DNA of 64,000 nucleotides from Cryoendolithus antarcticus (GCA_002077065.1 NAJO01000050.1:232017-296016), one strand, 5' to 3'. Shown: positions 1-14,700, counted from the stretch's first letter. Notes: generated by a model from the letters alone, not told the origin. A program made the numbers and translations.

Positions 1-544
1 CACTTGCGGCTGCGAGCATGAGATAAAACTGCAGCATCTCCGGCGTCATCCCTGGAGCTGCACCAAGACCGCCGCCGATACCAGCGAACCGACCGATGCC
101 GCCACCACCGGGTCCACCTAAGCCGGCAAGAGATCCAAGACCTGCGCCCATTCCAAGATCGAAGCCGCCTAGCCCAGCGAAGGGCGGCATTCCCATGGCG
201 CCGAATTGCGGTGGAAAGCCCATCCGTCGACCGCCACCGAGCATTGCTGGATGCATACCACCTGGCATACCCATTGGCATTCCTGTTCCCATCGGCACCC
301 CCATACCAACTGGCATCCCCATAGCGCCTGGTGGTCGCATCATACCTGGCGGACCACCCATCATACCTGGAGGACCGCCCATCATACCGGGAGGGAAGCC
401 GGGAGACATGCCACCTGTAGACGTATCAGCCTTCGCGTACAAGTAATCCGTCGCTGGCAAGAGGGAAGATCGAGATCACTCACGCATGCCGCCACCGCCG
501 AATGCCCCGCCAGGAGGCATGCCTGGAAAGGGCATCATCGCCAT
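1..544 (-). CDS. Gly/Met/Pro-rich low-complexity protein, partial (runs off left edge)
   Basis: Unrecognised gene read on the minus strand. Exon 1 is 484-544 (ATG at 544, in frame with ATGs at 538 and 535). A GTGAGT donor begins at 483 and a CTACAG acceptor ends at 415. Exon 2 is 414 to 1 and stays open past the window edge. The protein is built from Met-Pro-Gly triplets (PPGMMGG repeated, GMPMGMP) that pass into a Gly-rich stretch (GGLGG, GGGIGRFAG) and then a more ordinary helix-like piece (TPEMLQFYLMLAAA). No catalytic motif is visible. The plus-strand Pro-rich ORF over the same bases is only its mirror. The true start may lie further upstream, because the frame stays open above 544. Function unknown; an RNA-binding or scaffold role would be a guess. 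Confidence 0.55.
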
Positions 545-1173
545 ATACACTGTACCAGAATTGCTATCAACAGACGGCGAACCTTGAGTGTGTTCAGCCG
601 CTGGTAGATATATCGAATGGATTTCAGAAGATCCGAAATGTGGTGTATTTCTTTACAGGGATGGTGCAAAGTTCAGCAGAGTAGAGGTGAGAAAGACACC
701 AAAGTAGAGGTGAGGAAGAACGATGTACACGCTACGTAGGCAGTGCGTGACACCATCGCCTTAACATGCAGTCGGCGGCGAAGCCGTCCGCGCAAATGCT
801 ATGTGCAAAGTCCCATGGGACGAGACAAAGTTGCGCAAAGCAGCTCACGGCGGGTTGCACGCGCGCGTGTGGCGAACGTGAGAAAGACTTCGGCGAGCCT
901 TTGGAGTGCGGATACTTGCAGTTGTACCAAGCTGAACTGCGGTCTGCAGACTCGAAGCAAACAATTGCTCTCAACGCAAGTGATGGCTTGGCTGTGCGAC
1001 ACATCCCTTTGCGCAGGCCACGGGTTGCCTTCCGGTAAATCCCTGCTAATCATCGCGGTTGCATCGCCTTCGCTGGTTGCAGCTGCAATGATGTCAGTCG
1101 TGAGACTTCTCTCCCTCTACATTCCCCTAGCTCCGATCCCCTGTCCATCCACACCCCTCTCCCTTCCATCCCC
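545..1173. other. Intergenic, no supported gene
   Basis: Lies between the start of the Gly/Met-rich gene and the stop of ACH1, so it should hold the promoter of the first and the 3' UTR of the second. Several short overlapping ORFs (to about 187 codons) occur on both strands, but none resembles a protein or has fitting splice sites. Confidence 0.5.
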
Positions 1174-2911
<1,738 letters not shown>

Positions 2912-3326
2912 GGTGAAGTGATGATATCGCGAATACGAGACAAGAAGGAGAAGTCAAACGCTATACCTATACCTTGATCAACATTGCCAAAAGGAGCTAC
3001 TCATGCCTTGGGCATAGTCTCCGGCTCCAGCGCGGATGCGCGTCTACAGCTCCACTGCAATGGCATGATGCGGATCTTCTGTCATCATTCGAGGGTCGTT
3101 TCGAATGCATGTGCCTGGGCCTGTGCTCGACTAGCGCCATCAATGCCGGGCTGACACATGCAAGCATTGGGAGACTTTACGGGCTGATGGGGCCGATGTT
3201 CTTGGGGGCCATCGTGTGAATACACATCGTTCCAGTAACCTCACATCGTCTTGCACTCGCTTTAACCTGTTTGCAGAGGCGTCGCATTGCTTCCCAAATC
3301 CTTATCTCTCAGACACATCCTCCACA
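2912..3326. promoter_or_regulatory. Divergent promoter region ACH1 / DUF1772 gene
   Basis: 415 nt between two oppositely directed start codons, so it must hold both 5' UTRs and promoters. No motif stands out strongly enough to name. Confidence 0.4.
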
Positions 3327-3991
3327 ATGGCGTCCCAAGGCCAGTTCTGGTGGTTCACACCCCTTCAAGTCCGTCCTCCTCGTAGGCATACAGCTCACCA
3401 TGAAGGTCACAACTAACACAATACCAGTCCTTCGCCGTCATCGGCACAGCCATAAACTTCGGCGGCTCCGCTCTCCAATCGCCCCTCATAATGCCCATGC
3501 TCCAACTCCCCCAGATCCCCGTCCAACACGCCGGCACAGCAACCGCCTACCTTCTGCACAACTCGGAGAAGTTCTTTCCCCCGCTCAACGGCGCCTGCAC
3601 CCTCAGCAACCTGATTCTCTCGATCACCGCGTACGTCAACCGGGATAGCAGTGCTGTGGCGGCCGCGAAGCTACCATACGCGCTTGCGGGTTTTGCGCTG
3701 AACATGGCGACTACGGCGTGGGCATTGGGGATCATGGTGCCGATGAACAAGGCTATGACGAAGCATGCGGAGACACTCGAGAGGGATTCGACGGATGAGA
3801 AAGCGGCGAAGGAATTGAGGAGACTGCAGAAGAGGTGGCAGGGGCTCAACTATGGTGAGTGTAGAATGAGGTTTGAAGTGATTGTGGAAGACTGCTAACG
3901 CGATACTCTAGGCCGCGCTGCCATCATGCTCGCCGCGTCTATCACCTCGCTTTACGGACTGCTGCAGGACGGAGCTGTTGTGCGGTTGTAG
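3327..3991 (+). CDS. DUF1772 (anthrone oxygenase-like) integral membrane protein
   Basis: Small membrane protein of the DUF1772 family, which includes anthrone oxygenase-like proteins of polyketide pathways. Exons 3327-3368, 3428-3854 and 3912-3991 give 182 aa. The junctions are CAA|GTCCGT...ACCAG|TCC and ATG|GTGAGT...CTCTAG|GCC. The hydrophobic segments are an N-terminal one (PLQSFAVIGTAINFGGSAL), two in the middle (LSNLILSITAYV and a stretch ending in MATTAWALGIMVPMN) and one at the C-terminus (RAAIMLAASITSLYGLL), matching the four-helix layout. The conserved late pattern W..LNYGRAA is present. The start has a strong context (CACAATGG). No polyketide synthase is nearby, so a role in secondary metabolism is not supported here; the precise substrate is unknown. 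Confidence 0.8.
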
Positions 3992-4461
3992 ACACGCGGG
4001 CTGTCTGGGGAGCGAATGTAGGAGTATTGGTTTTCTTCGGAACGCAAAGTATATTGCATAGATTTTGTTCAACATGTAATTCGAGGACATATATCTCACC
4101 AGGATTGATTCTGGTACACATGTGTCCGTGACGGCGTTCATCGAGCTTGAGGGGCTTGGGAAAGTCGCGTCCTTCTTCAGCGCTACAAGACTCTGTTGCA
4201 GTCAGCATCGATGCCGACTACGCCATGCTCTCAAGTGGCCAATTCACTCGGAGTGACCTTCACGCAGAACTGTGCCCCATGTCGTACTGTACAGAATCTA
4301 ACATATAACCAACCCCTGCTGATATCTCCCTCGAGCTCGTGACGTCACGCCACCCAGCTCCAACCTCTCCATGCCACAGCTCGTCGCATTCCATCAGCAA
4401 TGCGCCGGAACCTCCCTTGCCTCCATGACTCCCTTTATGAATCTTAAGTCTTCCCGATGTA
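3992..4461. other. Intergenic
   Basis: 470 nt between two plus-strand genes: the 3' end of the DUF1772 gene and the promoter of the BTB gene. Nothing else is recognised. Confidence 0.4.
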
Positions 4462-6280
4462 ATGGGCAGCTGGCGCGCCCTCTCCGCCTACACTCCGCAC
4501 TGGCGTACCACAATCCCAGCGTCTCCATACAGCTTACCGTCTCCGCCGGTCTACTCGCGCGATTTTGCGTACGCGAATGGTAGTGCGATTGTCGTCAGCA
4601 GTCCGGAGTCTAGTCCTACCTCCAGCGCAACTCTTAGACGACGCACGGCAAAGATGATGGCTGGTGGGCCAAAGGGAAGCATCAGAGAGACCAGCGCGAG
4701 GGATTTCGCCGAGTACGTCTGATCACGTCCCCTTGTCCTCTACTCTCCCCTTAGCGGCGTCGCAAATGCGCTCCCGCTCACGACAGTGGTTCGCGATCGG
4801 CGCGGGAGAGGTCGAAGGGGATGCGCTGCGTGGGAGCGAGAAGTTTGACGAAGCTGAGACTTTGCGCAAAAGGTTACTAGCTGGTCCTACTGTCGACATC
4901 TTCGTTGGCAAGGAACGGAGACACTGGACGCTACATCGGAAGCTGCTGTGTCACCATTCGGAGTGGTTCGAGGGTCAATTCGGGGGGGCCAGGGCAGCGA
5001 TGAAGCCGTCAGCAAAAAAGGTGGTGGCAAGGACGGCATGGTCAATGGCACGGGTCCAGACACCAAGAAGAAAGCACCTGACAAGCTGGAGCTTCTCGAC
5101 GACGACCCGCGAGGCTTCGAGCTACTAGTCAAGTGGCTCTACCAAGGCAGTCTCGATTCTCTCGACCCCATGGTCGACGAGGAGAAGTACGACTATGCGG
5201 TCGCATGCCACAAGCTCTACCTCCTCTGCACCAAGTTCTCCATCTCTACGCTAGCAAACGCGTCAATGGATATCTACCGCATGGCGCTCAATTCCGCGCA
5301 ACTCGTCCCGGACCCGGCGGAGATCAACGAAATCTACCGGTCTTCGCCGCCCAAATCACCCTTCCGCAAACTGATGGTCAAGATCGCTGCGCGACAGATC
5401 ATGGACCCAGATGTCGATAAAGACGCTGAATCCTATCGCACATGCTTCGACAGCAATCCTGACTTCGCAGTTGAGATGGTGAACGAGATCCGCTCTTCTT
5501 CAGGCGGCATGCTCTTCGAAGACCCGACAGAAGGCGTCGGCTGCGAATGGCACGATCACGAAGACGGTCTGGACTGTAGCGGCAAGGGAAAGGGCAAGGC
5601 GAAAGTCACAGGTGAGGGTTGAGTGGACTTGGCTGGAATGGATCATTATACTTATGATCTCAGGTTCGCCTGGGAGGAGAGTGAAAATCATCGTAGAGGA
5701 GCAGCCTGTCGAGCGGAAGTCGCCACCACCACGGACGCCGAGAAAGCTGCGGTCGCCTGGTACGCCGTCGTCGACTAGCCCGCCGCAGGTCAATGGCTAC
5801 TCTTCTGCGAAGTCATCGCCAGAGTCATCTGCCCGAGCTGACGACGCTGGTCAGCTTGTGAACGGTAGCGCGCGTCGTCGGAGACCATCGACCTCCACAG
5901 CCAGCATCGCGGCCTCAGAGCCTTCCATGAATGGCAGTCGAAGCACCCCAAAATCTGTCGAGAGCAAGCCTGGTAAGCTGCCGAACGCAACGCATCTCAA
6001 CGGCTATCTGCAGAATGGCGCGAATGGCCACACCGGCTCCCCACGCCAACTCCCACCAGGCCAATATCGGAGGATAGTCCGCCAGCTGAGCTCTACAGAC
6101 GTCAAAGCAGATGCACGCAATGGGGCACAGAACGAGGAGGTAGCGGAGATCGTAGTGCGGAAAAAGCCTCGTAAGCTTGGCACACCTGCGGGTAGTGGGA
6201 GCGAGACTTCGCCGCCGCAGCGAGGTATGGGAGGGACGGGGAAGATGGAGGGGGGTGTGGTGGTGGGTGTCAGGGCTTGA
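4462..6280 (+). CDS. BTB/POZ domain protein, with apparent 1-nt frameshift
   Basis: BTB/POZ proteins form dimers and often act as adaptors; the role of this one is unknown. Exons 4462-4712, 4873-5611 and 5664-6280. The first junction (GA|GTACGT...AAAAG|G) joins RDFAE to LLAGPTVDIFVGKE, the usual start of a fungal BTB domain. The domain continues with LHRKLLCHHSEWFEG, then KLELLDDDPRGFELLVKWLYQGSL and CHKLYLLCTKFSISTLANASMD. Between the two halves the frame changes at a run of seven G (4982-4988). One extra G would restore one frame through GGGQGSDEAVSKK, and the exon sum (1,607 nt) is one short of a multiple of three. The last exon codes a Ser/Pro-rich disordered tail. Either a sequencing error in the homopolymer or a real mutation; without it about 535 aa. 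Confidence 0.75.
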
Positions 6281-6604
6281 GGCGTTTGGGGACGGAAGAG
6301 GAGCTGTGTTTTTGAGATACCCTGGGAAAGAAAAATATATGTGCTTAAGGTATGGGCTTAAGTGCATGGGTCTCCATGCTGTGCTGTTCACGCACAATCA
6401 CTTGCATCTCCGTGAGATTAGCCACGCCACAGACGACTGACTATCAAAACACACCGAGCGTGAAGTGAGCAGCGTCGCATTATGCACAGGAGTGATAGCA
6501 CAGAGTCTTCCAACGCTCGGTACGTGCTGAGGGCTGGAGATCTCTTTCCCAATATACATTGTTCAACCTTACTATCCTACTACTCTACACCCTCGCACCC
6601 CTCT
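6281..6604. other. Convergent 3' intergenic region
   Basis: Lies between the stop codons of the BTB gene (plus) and the GYF gene (minus). It holds both 3' UTRs; no gene is seen. Confidence 0.4.
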
Positions 6605-9600
6605 CTACTTCTTCGCTCCACCACTCCGTTTCCCCTTCCCCGGCACAACCCTAAACTCCCCCCTGCCCACTCCACTCCCAGCAACAGCCGCCTCCTCCTT
6701 CCCGGGCCCCTTCTTAGCCACCTCGCTCCACCCAGCCTGCCCAGCATTCGCCGGACTGCCGGTTTTAGTCGTCGCGGTAGAATCCACAAGCCCCTTATCA
6801 GCCAGCTTCTTCCGGCGAAGGAACTCAGTGGTGAAGTGGCGGGAGTCGATTGTGCTGCTGCTGGCGTGCACGGCTTCGGTGAGGATTTGGGGCTCAAGGG
6901 GAAAGGAGAGGAGGTTCGAGACGAAGTCGTCGGCTGGGAGGGATGTTAGTGATGCGTGTCTAGCATAAAAGGGAGAGAGAGCGGTGCTTACCTGAAATTC
7001 CCTCATAAAGCTTCGACCTCAATTCACCCACAGCCCACTTCTTAAACTCGGCTTGAGCATTGACGGTCGCTGGTCCATTTAGAGTCGACTGCCGAGACGG
7101 CACTGGCTTCGCAGCAACCTGAGGCACAGCACCGAGACTGGCGATCCTAGCCCCAGGCACCGGCGCCGGCGAAGCAGGACCTTTGGCCTTCGCGCCCCCA
7201 GCGCCGATCGTGGTCCACGCGCCAGCTGGACCGGCAGGCACAGCAGCAGGCGGGCCAGTCTTGCTGGCAAGATTGGCGTAGCTCTTACCTCCAGCAGGTG
7301 TCGGTACACCGCCCATGGCACTCGCAGCTGCCGTAGCCGCCGCAGCCGCAACGCGCTTCTTACGTACCTCCTCTTCCTTCTGGATTTGTGCCATGCTCTT
7401 GGCAGAAGTAAGCGTAGGCTTTGGCTGAGCTGCCTTGGCCCACGGGGTAGCGCCCGCAGTCGGCGTCGCAGGCGAAGCAGCAGGAGCGCCCCACTTTGAG
7501 CTTGACGGCAGACCGGGCAAGACTGGCGGCGTGGCAACGTTGAGCGCAGCTTGGGCCTCCATGTCGCGCTGCTGGAGAATCCGGCGCGCAGCAGCAGCAA
7601 TGACCTCCTGCTCAGCGGCCTTCTTGGCCTCAGCTTCTTGGATCTCCTTCAGCGAGGGTCCCTTAGACCCCTCCGCTGGCTCCTTCGCCCACGGCGCAAC
7701 AGCGATACTGGCAGCATCAGTGCTGGGCGTCTCAGATCGTGACGACGACTCCAAGTGGAGCTGCTCAGCCACGCTTTGTCGACCAGACTTCTGCGCCGCG
7801 GGTGCAGGAAGCGGCGATTGCGACGGAGCGGGCGGGAAGGCTTGGCCTGGTTCAATCTTGCCCCAGGCGTGTGGTGCAGGTGCAGGCGACTGCTTGGCTG
7901 AGACTGCCTTCTGGACCTGCTGAGTCAGGGAAAGCGGCTCTTGAGCTCGTGCTTGACCAGCAGACAAGTCGTCGTTCAGTCCTTGAGGGGGCTGAATGGT
8001 CGATTGAGTCTTACCTCCAGCGGGCTGAAAGCGCGGCTCTATTTGACCTTGCAACGACTGGAATTGCTGCAGACGATCACTTGATGGCGCTGTGGAGGTA
8101 TCGAGTGCATCTTGTCTGCTCTGCTCTTCCGCTAACCGTGCGCGATCCTGCAGCATCTGCTGGACCTGCTGATTGTGTGCATCTTGTGGCTGCTCCTGGC
8201 TTTGTTGAGGTAGCGACTGCCCTGGCGCGCCAAAGTGACCTCCTTGTGGTGCACGGCTACCGAGATTGAGACGATCCATGTTGCTAGGCAGCTCTTCTTC
8301 ACGGATCTGCCCCAATGCATCTACACCGGATCCGACGGCACCCAACCCACTCTGCGGACCACGGAATGAATTATCAAAAAAGCCAGGCTGTTGACCTGTA
8401 GGTGGTGCACCGGGCGCTGATTGAAATGCATTAGGGCTTGTGATAGAGCCGAAGCTGGGTTGAGAGTGTAGACTCTGAGCACTGGAGTGATGATTGAGTT
8501 GACCAGGCTGACTTCCCGCACTAAAGCCTGAGAAGCCGCCAGGCGCATGTCCAATGCGAGAGGCAATCTGAGCTTGAGCGAGATGCTCCTTCTGCCGAGC
8601 CATTAGATACTGCTCCTCTTGCTTCCTACGCTCGAGGGCGTTCTGCTGGTCAGCCGTAAGCGTTGTACCAAACGACGGGAAGCTAGACGCGAAAGGCGGT
8701 TGTGCACCAGCGCTAGACGCAGGTCCAGGTGGGATCCCAGCAGCCCATGCATTTGGCGCAGTCGATGCACCATGAGGAATACCAATCTGTGGTACCAAGA
8801 ACGGCTCACGCGAATTACCAATCCGTCGAATGAGCTGAGCTAGTGGTTCGTACTCCCCATCTTCGGCTTTCTTGACAAGGAGCTCTGGCGAGAAGAAGCC
8901 GGCCTTGTACCAGTCGTGCATTTCCAAGCCAGACCATGGACCTTGAGTCTGGCCTTGAGGGTCGCGGTAAATCCAGCGCATTCGGTCCGGCATTACCATC
9001 TGCCTAAGCTGTTGCGGAGCGGGAGGCTGATTCGAAGCGGAACTGCCTGATGGCTGAGCAGACTGCAGGTGCGGTTGATCAAGACCAGTGCCAAAGTCAT
9101 CTGCGCGGTCGTTTGGTCCATCCATTGACAGGCCGCCCACTTGGTGGCTCTGACCCGGGTGATCGCTGTCACCAAACGCGCCAAACCCTCCAAGACCTCC
9201 GAATTGCTGGCCTAGTCTGTCAGCTGCGGGATCTCGTTCAAGACCTTGGCGTGACTGGTCCTGCGGGTTTGGCGGGAACATGCGACTGTTATTGAAGCCA
9301 CCAGCACCGAGCCCTGCCAGACTGGGTGATTGCACCTCTCCAAGAGGATTACCAAATGCGCCCCCACCAAACGCGTTGGGCATGGCGGCGTTTTGACGAC
9401 CTGGTGTACCCAGCCCGCCCTGACCTACAGGCCATGCTGAACCGGATGGCATGCCCAAGTTGCCGAGGCCACCCAAGCTTGGGAAAGCCCGACCCGGACC
9501 AGCACTCCCAGTTTGGCTTCGATCGCTCCCCAAGGCTTGCGATCCGATGCCGCGGCCTAGGTTAGGCAGGCCACCCAGTCCGCCGAACCCTCCCTGCTGC

Positions 9601-10982
9601 GGTGCATCATGGCTAAAGTTGCCCAGCCCAGCAAGATTGACACCTCCACCGAGATCGTTGCCGTTGAACTCGCGGTCGACAGGCTGCTGTTCTGGGGACT
9701 TGAAGGGATTGGTGTCCGTCGGGCTCATGGGCTCATTCGTACCACCGAAGCCACGCTGCAGACCGGGAGTCTGCTGAGGATTCTGCCCAAAGCCCTGGCC
9801 CAGTCCAGCACTGTCGGAAGTCATGCCAAAAGCACCGAAACCAGAGGCATCGCGATTGCTGGGTCTGCTGGGAGTGTTCATCCCACGTAGACCATGGACT
9901 GGGCCAGCTGCATCTTCCTCTCCTACCTCATCCAGAGAAGTAGGCTCCGCTCGTTCCGTAGGACGCCAGCTTTCTTTCTCATTCACCCTAGACAGGCCCG
10001 AGATGCTCTGCTTGCGGTCCAGACCTCTGCCACCAATATCCTCATTGCTCTCTTTGGACAAGAGTCCTTTGAACCTGCTTTCCTTGGCGCGCTTCTCTGT
10101 AGGCGTACCCTGCGAACCGCTGCCGCCCATGCCAAAGTTACCAAATGATCCCATGGGCGCAAAGCCAGCACTCTGTGGTGTGTTTGACCAAGGGGAGGGC
10201 GCTGCACCGAAGCCTGCGCTCAAAGGGCCTGTAGACTGCCGCTTCATACCACTGAATGGAGTTGTAGCAGCCTTGGAGTCAGGTGTGTCGTCACGAGAGT
10301 CGCCCTTGTCGAAAACGTCGGTGCGTCTGCGAAGTAATGAAGGCGGAGGTGATGCAGGGCGGTCTTTAGTCGCAGATTCCGGGAAAGGATATGAATCCCC
10401 CGTCTCTCTGCGGCGACCAGGTACCCGCGATGCACTCGGAGAAGGAAGCGCAAATCCACCGGGAGTGCTGACATTGTGCGAGATTGAAATTTTGCGTCCG
10501 TTCGGTGGCTGGCTCTCCTTGATCTGGCTAGGTGGCTTCAATGGCGTATTGACAGACGTCGAGAATAGCTCCTTCTCGGTCTCATCCATTTCTATCAAAC
10601 CAAGTGCACCGGGTGCAGCGTCTCTCTGCAGACAAGCGTCAAGATTTGGAGGTGCAGTGCTTGCGTGATCGTTCCGCCCCCACGTTGTCGCCCCGTTGGA
10701 CACCTCCGTAGACCCGCCGATGTACAGACTGCTTATGTCCTCCTCGCCCGCGCTCTTTTGCGCCTGATAAAGGCCAAGGAGAGATGCTTTGCCATACCGC
10801 CCTTCATACGTCGCTGCGCCATTGCGGTGTGGCGGTACATATCGAGCTGGTTGCGATTCGGAGGGAGTATTGGCTATTGACGTTCGACGAAATGTCTGGG
10901 TACCATTAGGTCTACGCGCGTTGTCTCCGTGGCCGTTCATGTCGTTTCCCGCTGCAGCTGAGGCGAATGTCGAAGGCGCCAT
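6605..10982 (-). CDS. GYF-domain protein (Smy2/Syh1-like)
   Basis: Large scaffold with one GYF domain, which binds Pro-rich partners. Relatives (yeast Smy2 and Syh1, metazoan GIGYF) act in mRNA decay, translational repression and ER-Golgi links. Exons 6992-10982 and 6605-6933 give 1,439 aa; the single intron has GTAAGC and CCCAG ends. The GYF core is at about residues 667-730: MRWIYRDPQGQTQGPWSG, then MHDWYKAGFF, with Trp670 and the GPW and W..GFF signatures. Residues about 250-640 are rich in GFG, GGLGG and FG pairs, and the stretch after the domain is Gln/Ala/Pro-rich. The C-terminal block (WAVGELRSKLYEGIS, DDFVSNLLSFP, TTEFLRRKKLADKG) is conserved in fungal members and spans the intron, which supports the splice. 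The region is predicted to be mostly disordered. Confidence 0.9.
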
Positions 10983-11748
10983 TTGGGGGGTCGGAGTGGA
11001 GGGGAAAAGTGTTGCGAATTGGCGAATATCGAGTTGGGTGGAAGATGTAGATGAAAGTGCTAGAGCAAGACAGATGCTTGCGGACTGGCTATGTTATGCT
11101 GCTGAATGATTTCGCTCGCGTGAGTATTCGTGCTGGTGTCGTTAACGTGTGACAGAAGCTCTTCCATCGCGCCTCCAAATTAGTCCGAGGAGCAGCGGCT
11201 AGAAGGAGCGGCCCGCCACGCACGCGACCTCGAGTGTGTTCCTGCAGCATGTCCAAGCACACTACTGCATTCCCCTCTGAGCTCGGGGTATGATGGTCCC
11301 AGAGATACATTGCTGCTGCTCCGCTCTAGTACTCCCAGGTACTACACTCGGCACCGAGTCGACGTTTTGGCATACTGTTGAATGTTGCATGCCTCTTCTC
11401 TCAGGATCATTGCAGTTGAAAGTATAAGTACCGCAGCTTTCTGGAAACGAGCACAAGCTACCTACGATTCATCAGAGAGAGACGAAGGTGACAAGCACGG
11501 CAGAACCAGAAATCGCATATTGGGGTATAGCCTAGAACTTCCAACCGCATGTACTTCCATCCCAAACACCACCCTTTCTCATCGTCCCATCAACACACTC
11601 ATCATCCATTCCGTCTCTCTCCCTCTATCCATACCGTACCATCTCCCATCAACGTAAAAGTAGACACCGAAACGCACGTAAATAGCAATTCTTTTGTGGA
11701 AGCATTTCAACGCAAAGGCTCATGAACGAGCCGGGGTATCCTTTGTAA
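10983..11748. other. Intergenic: GYF gene promoter and KH gene 3' region
   Basis: 766 nt between two minus-strand genes. Pyrimidine-rich tracts (for example near 11595-11640) are visible, but no ORF is convincing. Confidence 0.4.
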
Positions 11749-14700
11749 TCATTCGTTCTTCGCGTTCGCGGGTACATCAACGGTGGGAGCAGTCTTGTCG
11801 CCGTTGGTAGTGGCATCAGCTGAGGCACTTGTGAGCGGCATCTCAGGGATAGTATCAGTCGTACTCGCACCAGCATCGCCATTGATGCTGCGCGAACTTT
11901 CAAATTTCGGTGTGACATCGCCGCCGTTCAGTCCGGGCGTATGGACGCCATTTCCATTGACCATGCCCAGGCCAGGAATCAGAGGCGCAGATAGAGATGT
12001 AGTAGAAGCGTTCCCGTTGGTGCCGAAGGGGAACTTCGTCTCGAAAGCGCCAGAAAGAGAGTTGGAAGAGGTGTTCGGACGTGATGCCGAGCCACCGAAA
12101 GAGCCCCAGCCATTTCCATGAGAAGTGTGAGATGCATGACCATTCGCAGCAAAGCCGTTAGATTGCTGATCGTGCTCGAGATCGACACCAGAGTCATTCC
12201 ATGGGTTGCGGTAACCCGAGTCGCGCGACTCCATCGATACCAAGGAAGCCTTCGAGGCGTTCGAAGAGGCGTGCTTGAAGAGCGAGGAGCTTGGAGAGTT
12301 CGAGCCATTGCGGCGACGGTCGAGAAACGAGCTGAAGCTGGCCATGCTGCCAGGCTTGCGGAGCTTATTGAAGAACGAGCGATGCTCCGCTTCCGCAAAG
12401 GTTGCGCGGGTGGGTGACTCGGCGTTCATGGGCGGCTCAGCACGCTGTAGCAGCTTCGACTCGAAGTATGGCATGTTGTCCTCGAAAGAGTCGGACTTTG
12501 GTCGAGGGATGGCGCCTTTGACGTTATCAACTTCAAGCCCTCGCGAGATGAAGGGCAGCAGGAGGAAGTCGATAGCATCCTTCAATCCACCAGCGTTGTT
12601 GCGAGTGTAGCTGAGGGCTAGCTTCACAACAGTGACTTCCTTGTCGCCTTGCATCTCCTTCTTCGGCTCAGCCACTGCCACCTCTACAATGTGCTGGTCT
12701 CGTAATTTTGTCGTAAGCTCGTGTTGGAAATCATCAGAAGCGAGGAACTTGCTCAGCTCCTCAGTTGTAGGGAATTCGATCTCATGGCTTTCTGGTACCA
12801 TGCCCTGCAATAGTGCATTAGCAAGTCAGCAGTCAGTGCGATCTTACGGATACATACCAAAAACTCATCAAGAGCCTGCGGGACCTGGTACTCTGGCCCG
12901 GAGATCGTGATGATGTCGCTGGCCTGTTCAGTTCCCGGGAACGTAATCTTGCAGTTCCACTTCTTCTCCAGCGCCTCAATCTCGGGCATGCGTGCGATCA
13001 GCTCGCGGTGGTACAGTCGGTCCACCGGTACGGGCTCAGATACGAATTCTGCATCGACTTTCTCGACCATGTCCATGATCTCCTGCTTCACAAGCTCCAG
13101 ATTGTCGGCATTGCGCGCTGGAGTGCGGCAGATCACATTGTCGACCTTGATGTCATCGTCGTCCTTGCCAACACCACCTCGGTCCATGGCGTTCGAGAAC
13201 TTGACGAAGACCGAGTACTTCTTCATGATGCGCTGGATGTGTTGACCGCCAATGCCAATTATGCGTTTGTGGTACTGATCCGGCACATGGAAGGAGATTG
13301 AAGCCGGCATCTCCAGCTCTACAAGATCAAGACCGGCTTTCGTGGCTTCGTACTGCGAACCTCGAACGTCGATGTAGAAGTTGTACTCGTTGAAGCCATC
13401 GAATACAATCTGCACGTTGCTCTGGCTCATGATCTTGTTGATCTTGCCATTCTTCTTGCCACTAACAAACTCCTTGTGCTCGTTCGCAAGCTCAACCTTG
13501 ACGCGCAAGGTCGACTGGGCTCTTTGTAGGAAGGGCAAACTGTTGATGATCGACATCGCCGCCTTGACTGAATCATCGCTACCATTAATATGAAAATTCA
13601 GGTTCTCGAAGGTGATCTCGGCACCAGAGTTGATGCAGATGTCTGGCAACATCGCTCGTATGTCCGAAGGCGTGGGCTGCCGTTGTGAAGGGTCGGGATG
13701 CGTGACCCACCACGACGCGGCGTAGAACTGCCCAGCCAAGCTCATGATCTCGCGTACAGTTCTCTCGACGTTGAGTATGTCGGTGGCTTGCACGCGCAAC
13801 ACACCACTCGTGTTGCCGAGAGGAGGTAGTAGAACGTAGGAGCCGTTCGCTTCGATAATCTTGCGTATCTTGTCAAGTCGCTCTAGTAGGATGTAGTCCA
13901 CTTTGCTCATCGTCACATGCACATCCTTGACGAATGTCTTGGTGGTCATGACGAGGTCGTGAAGTCGCTTCTTCGCTTGTAGAATGCTGTCCATGCTGTC
14001 GCCCGTGATGATGATCTCGTCTCGTCCGCGAAGAGGAAGTGATCCGGGCGCAGTGTAGGAGAAGACCGAAGGGAACAGTGGGGGGAAGTATATGGCAGTG
14101 CTCGTCGTAGACTCGATATGCTTGATGTTCCTCCTATTGCGACCAGATATCAAGCTATGCAACGAGAGCTCCAGACGGACAGTGTCCACTTGTCGCTGCA
14201 AAAGCTGATCGATCATGATGAGCAGTCGGGTCTTGGCGTTCTCGAGGCTCTCCATGTCACCGTAGATCTGTATCCGCAGACGATTGTCCATGCTTGTCTC
14301 CGACACTCCGTTAAAGCTCGCTGATTCCGAGTCCTTCCGCCGTGCCTTCGCCTCAAGCAAAAAGATGTCCGCTTTCGTCTTGTTCGCGATATCGTCCATG
14401 TGTGCCATGATATCTGCTCTTGCGCCTTCCTGGCCCTTGGGATAGATGTGTTCGCGTTCGATATCGATGGTGGCGGTTTGCTACAGCTTGTCAGCTTTCT
14501 CCTCCTTCTCCCGCCGGTTCTCTGCTGACATTCTCCACGTACCAGAGTGATAGGTGTTTCGTTCAAGATCTTCTGCCGCATTTTGTGCACAAGCTCCGCA
14601 TCTCCAGATACGCAGACATTCGTTACGAGCGCCGTAAGCGGACCTCTTTGCATTCCTGGCACAGGCTTCGGTTTTGACGAAGTGACAGTCGCGTGGATCT

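Noticed and set aside
96..607. Pro- and His-rich plus-strand ORFs at the left edge
   Set aside because: They mirror the Gly/Met-rich minus-strand frame, which has a proper start and matching splice sites.
4973..5000. A short intron (GTCAAT...GGCAG) as explanation for the BTB frame change
   Set aside because: It would be only about 25 nt, below the workable size, and would remove conserved-looking text; a missing G explains the frames better.
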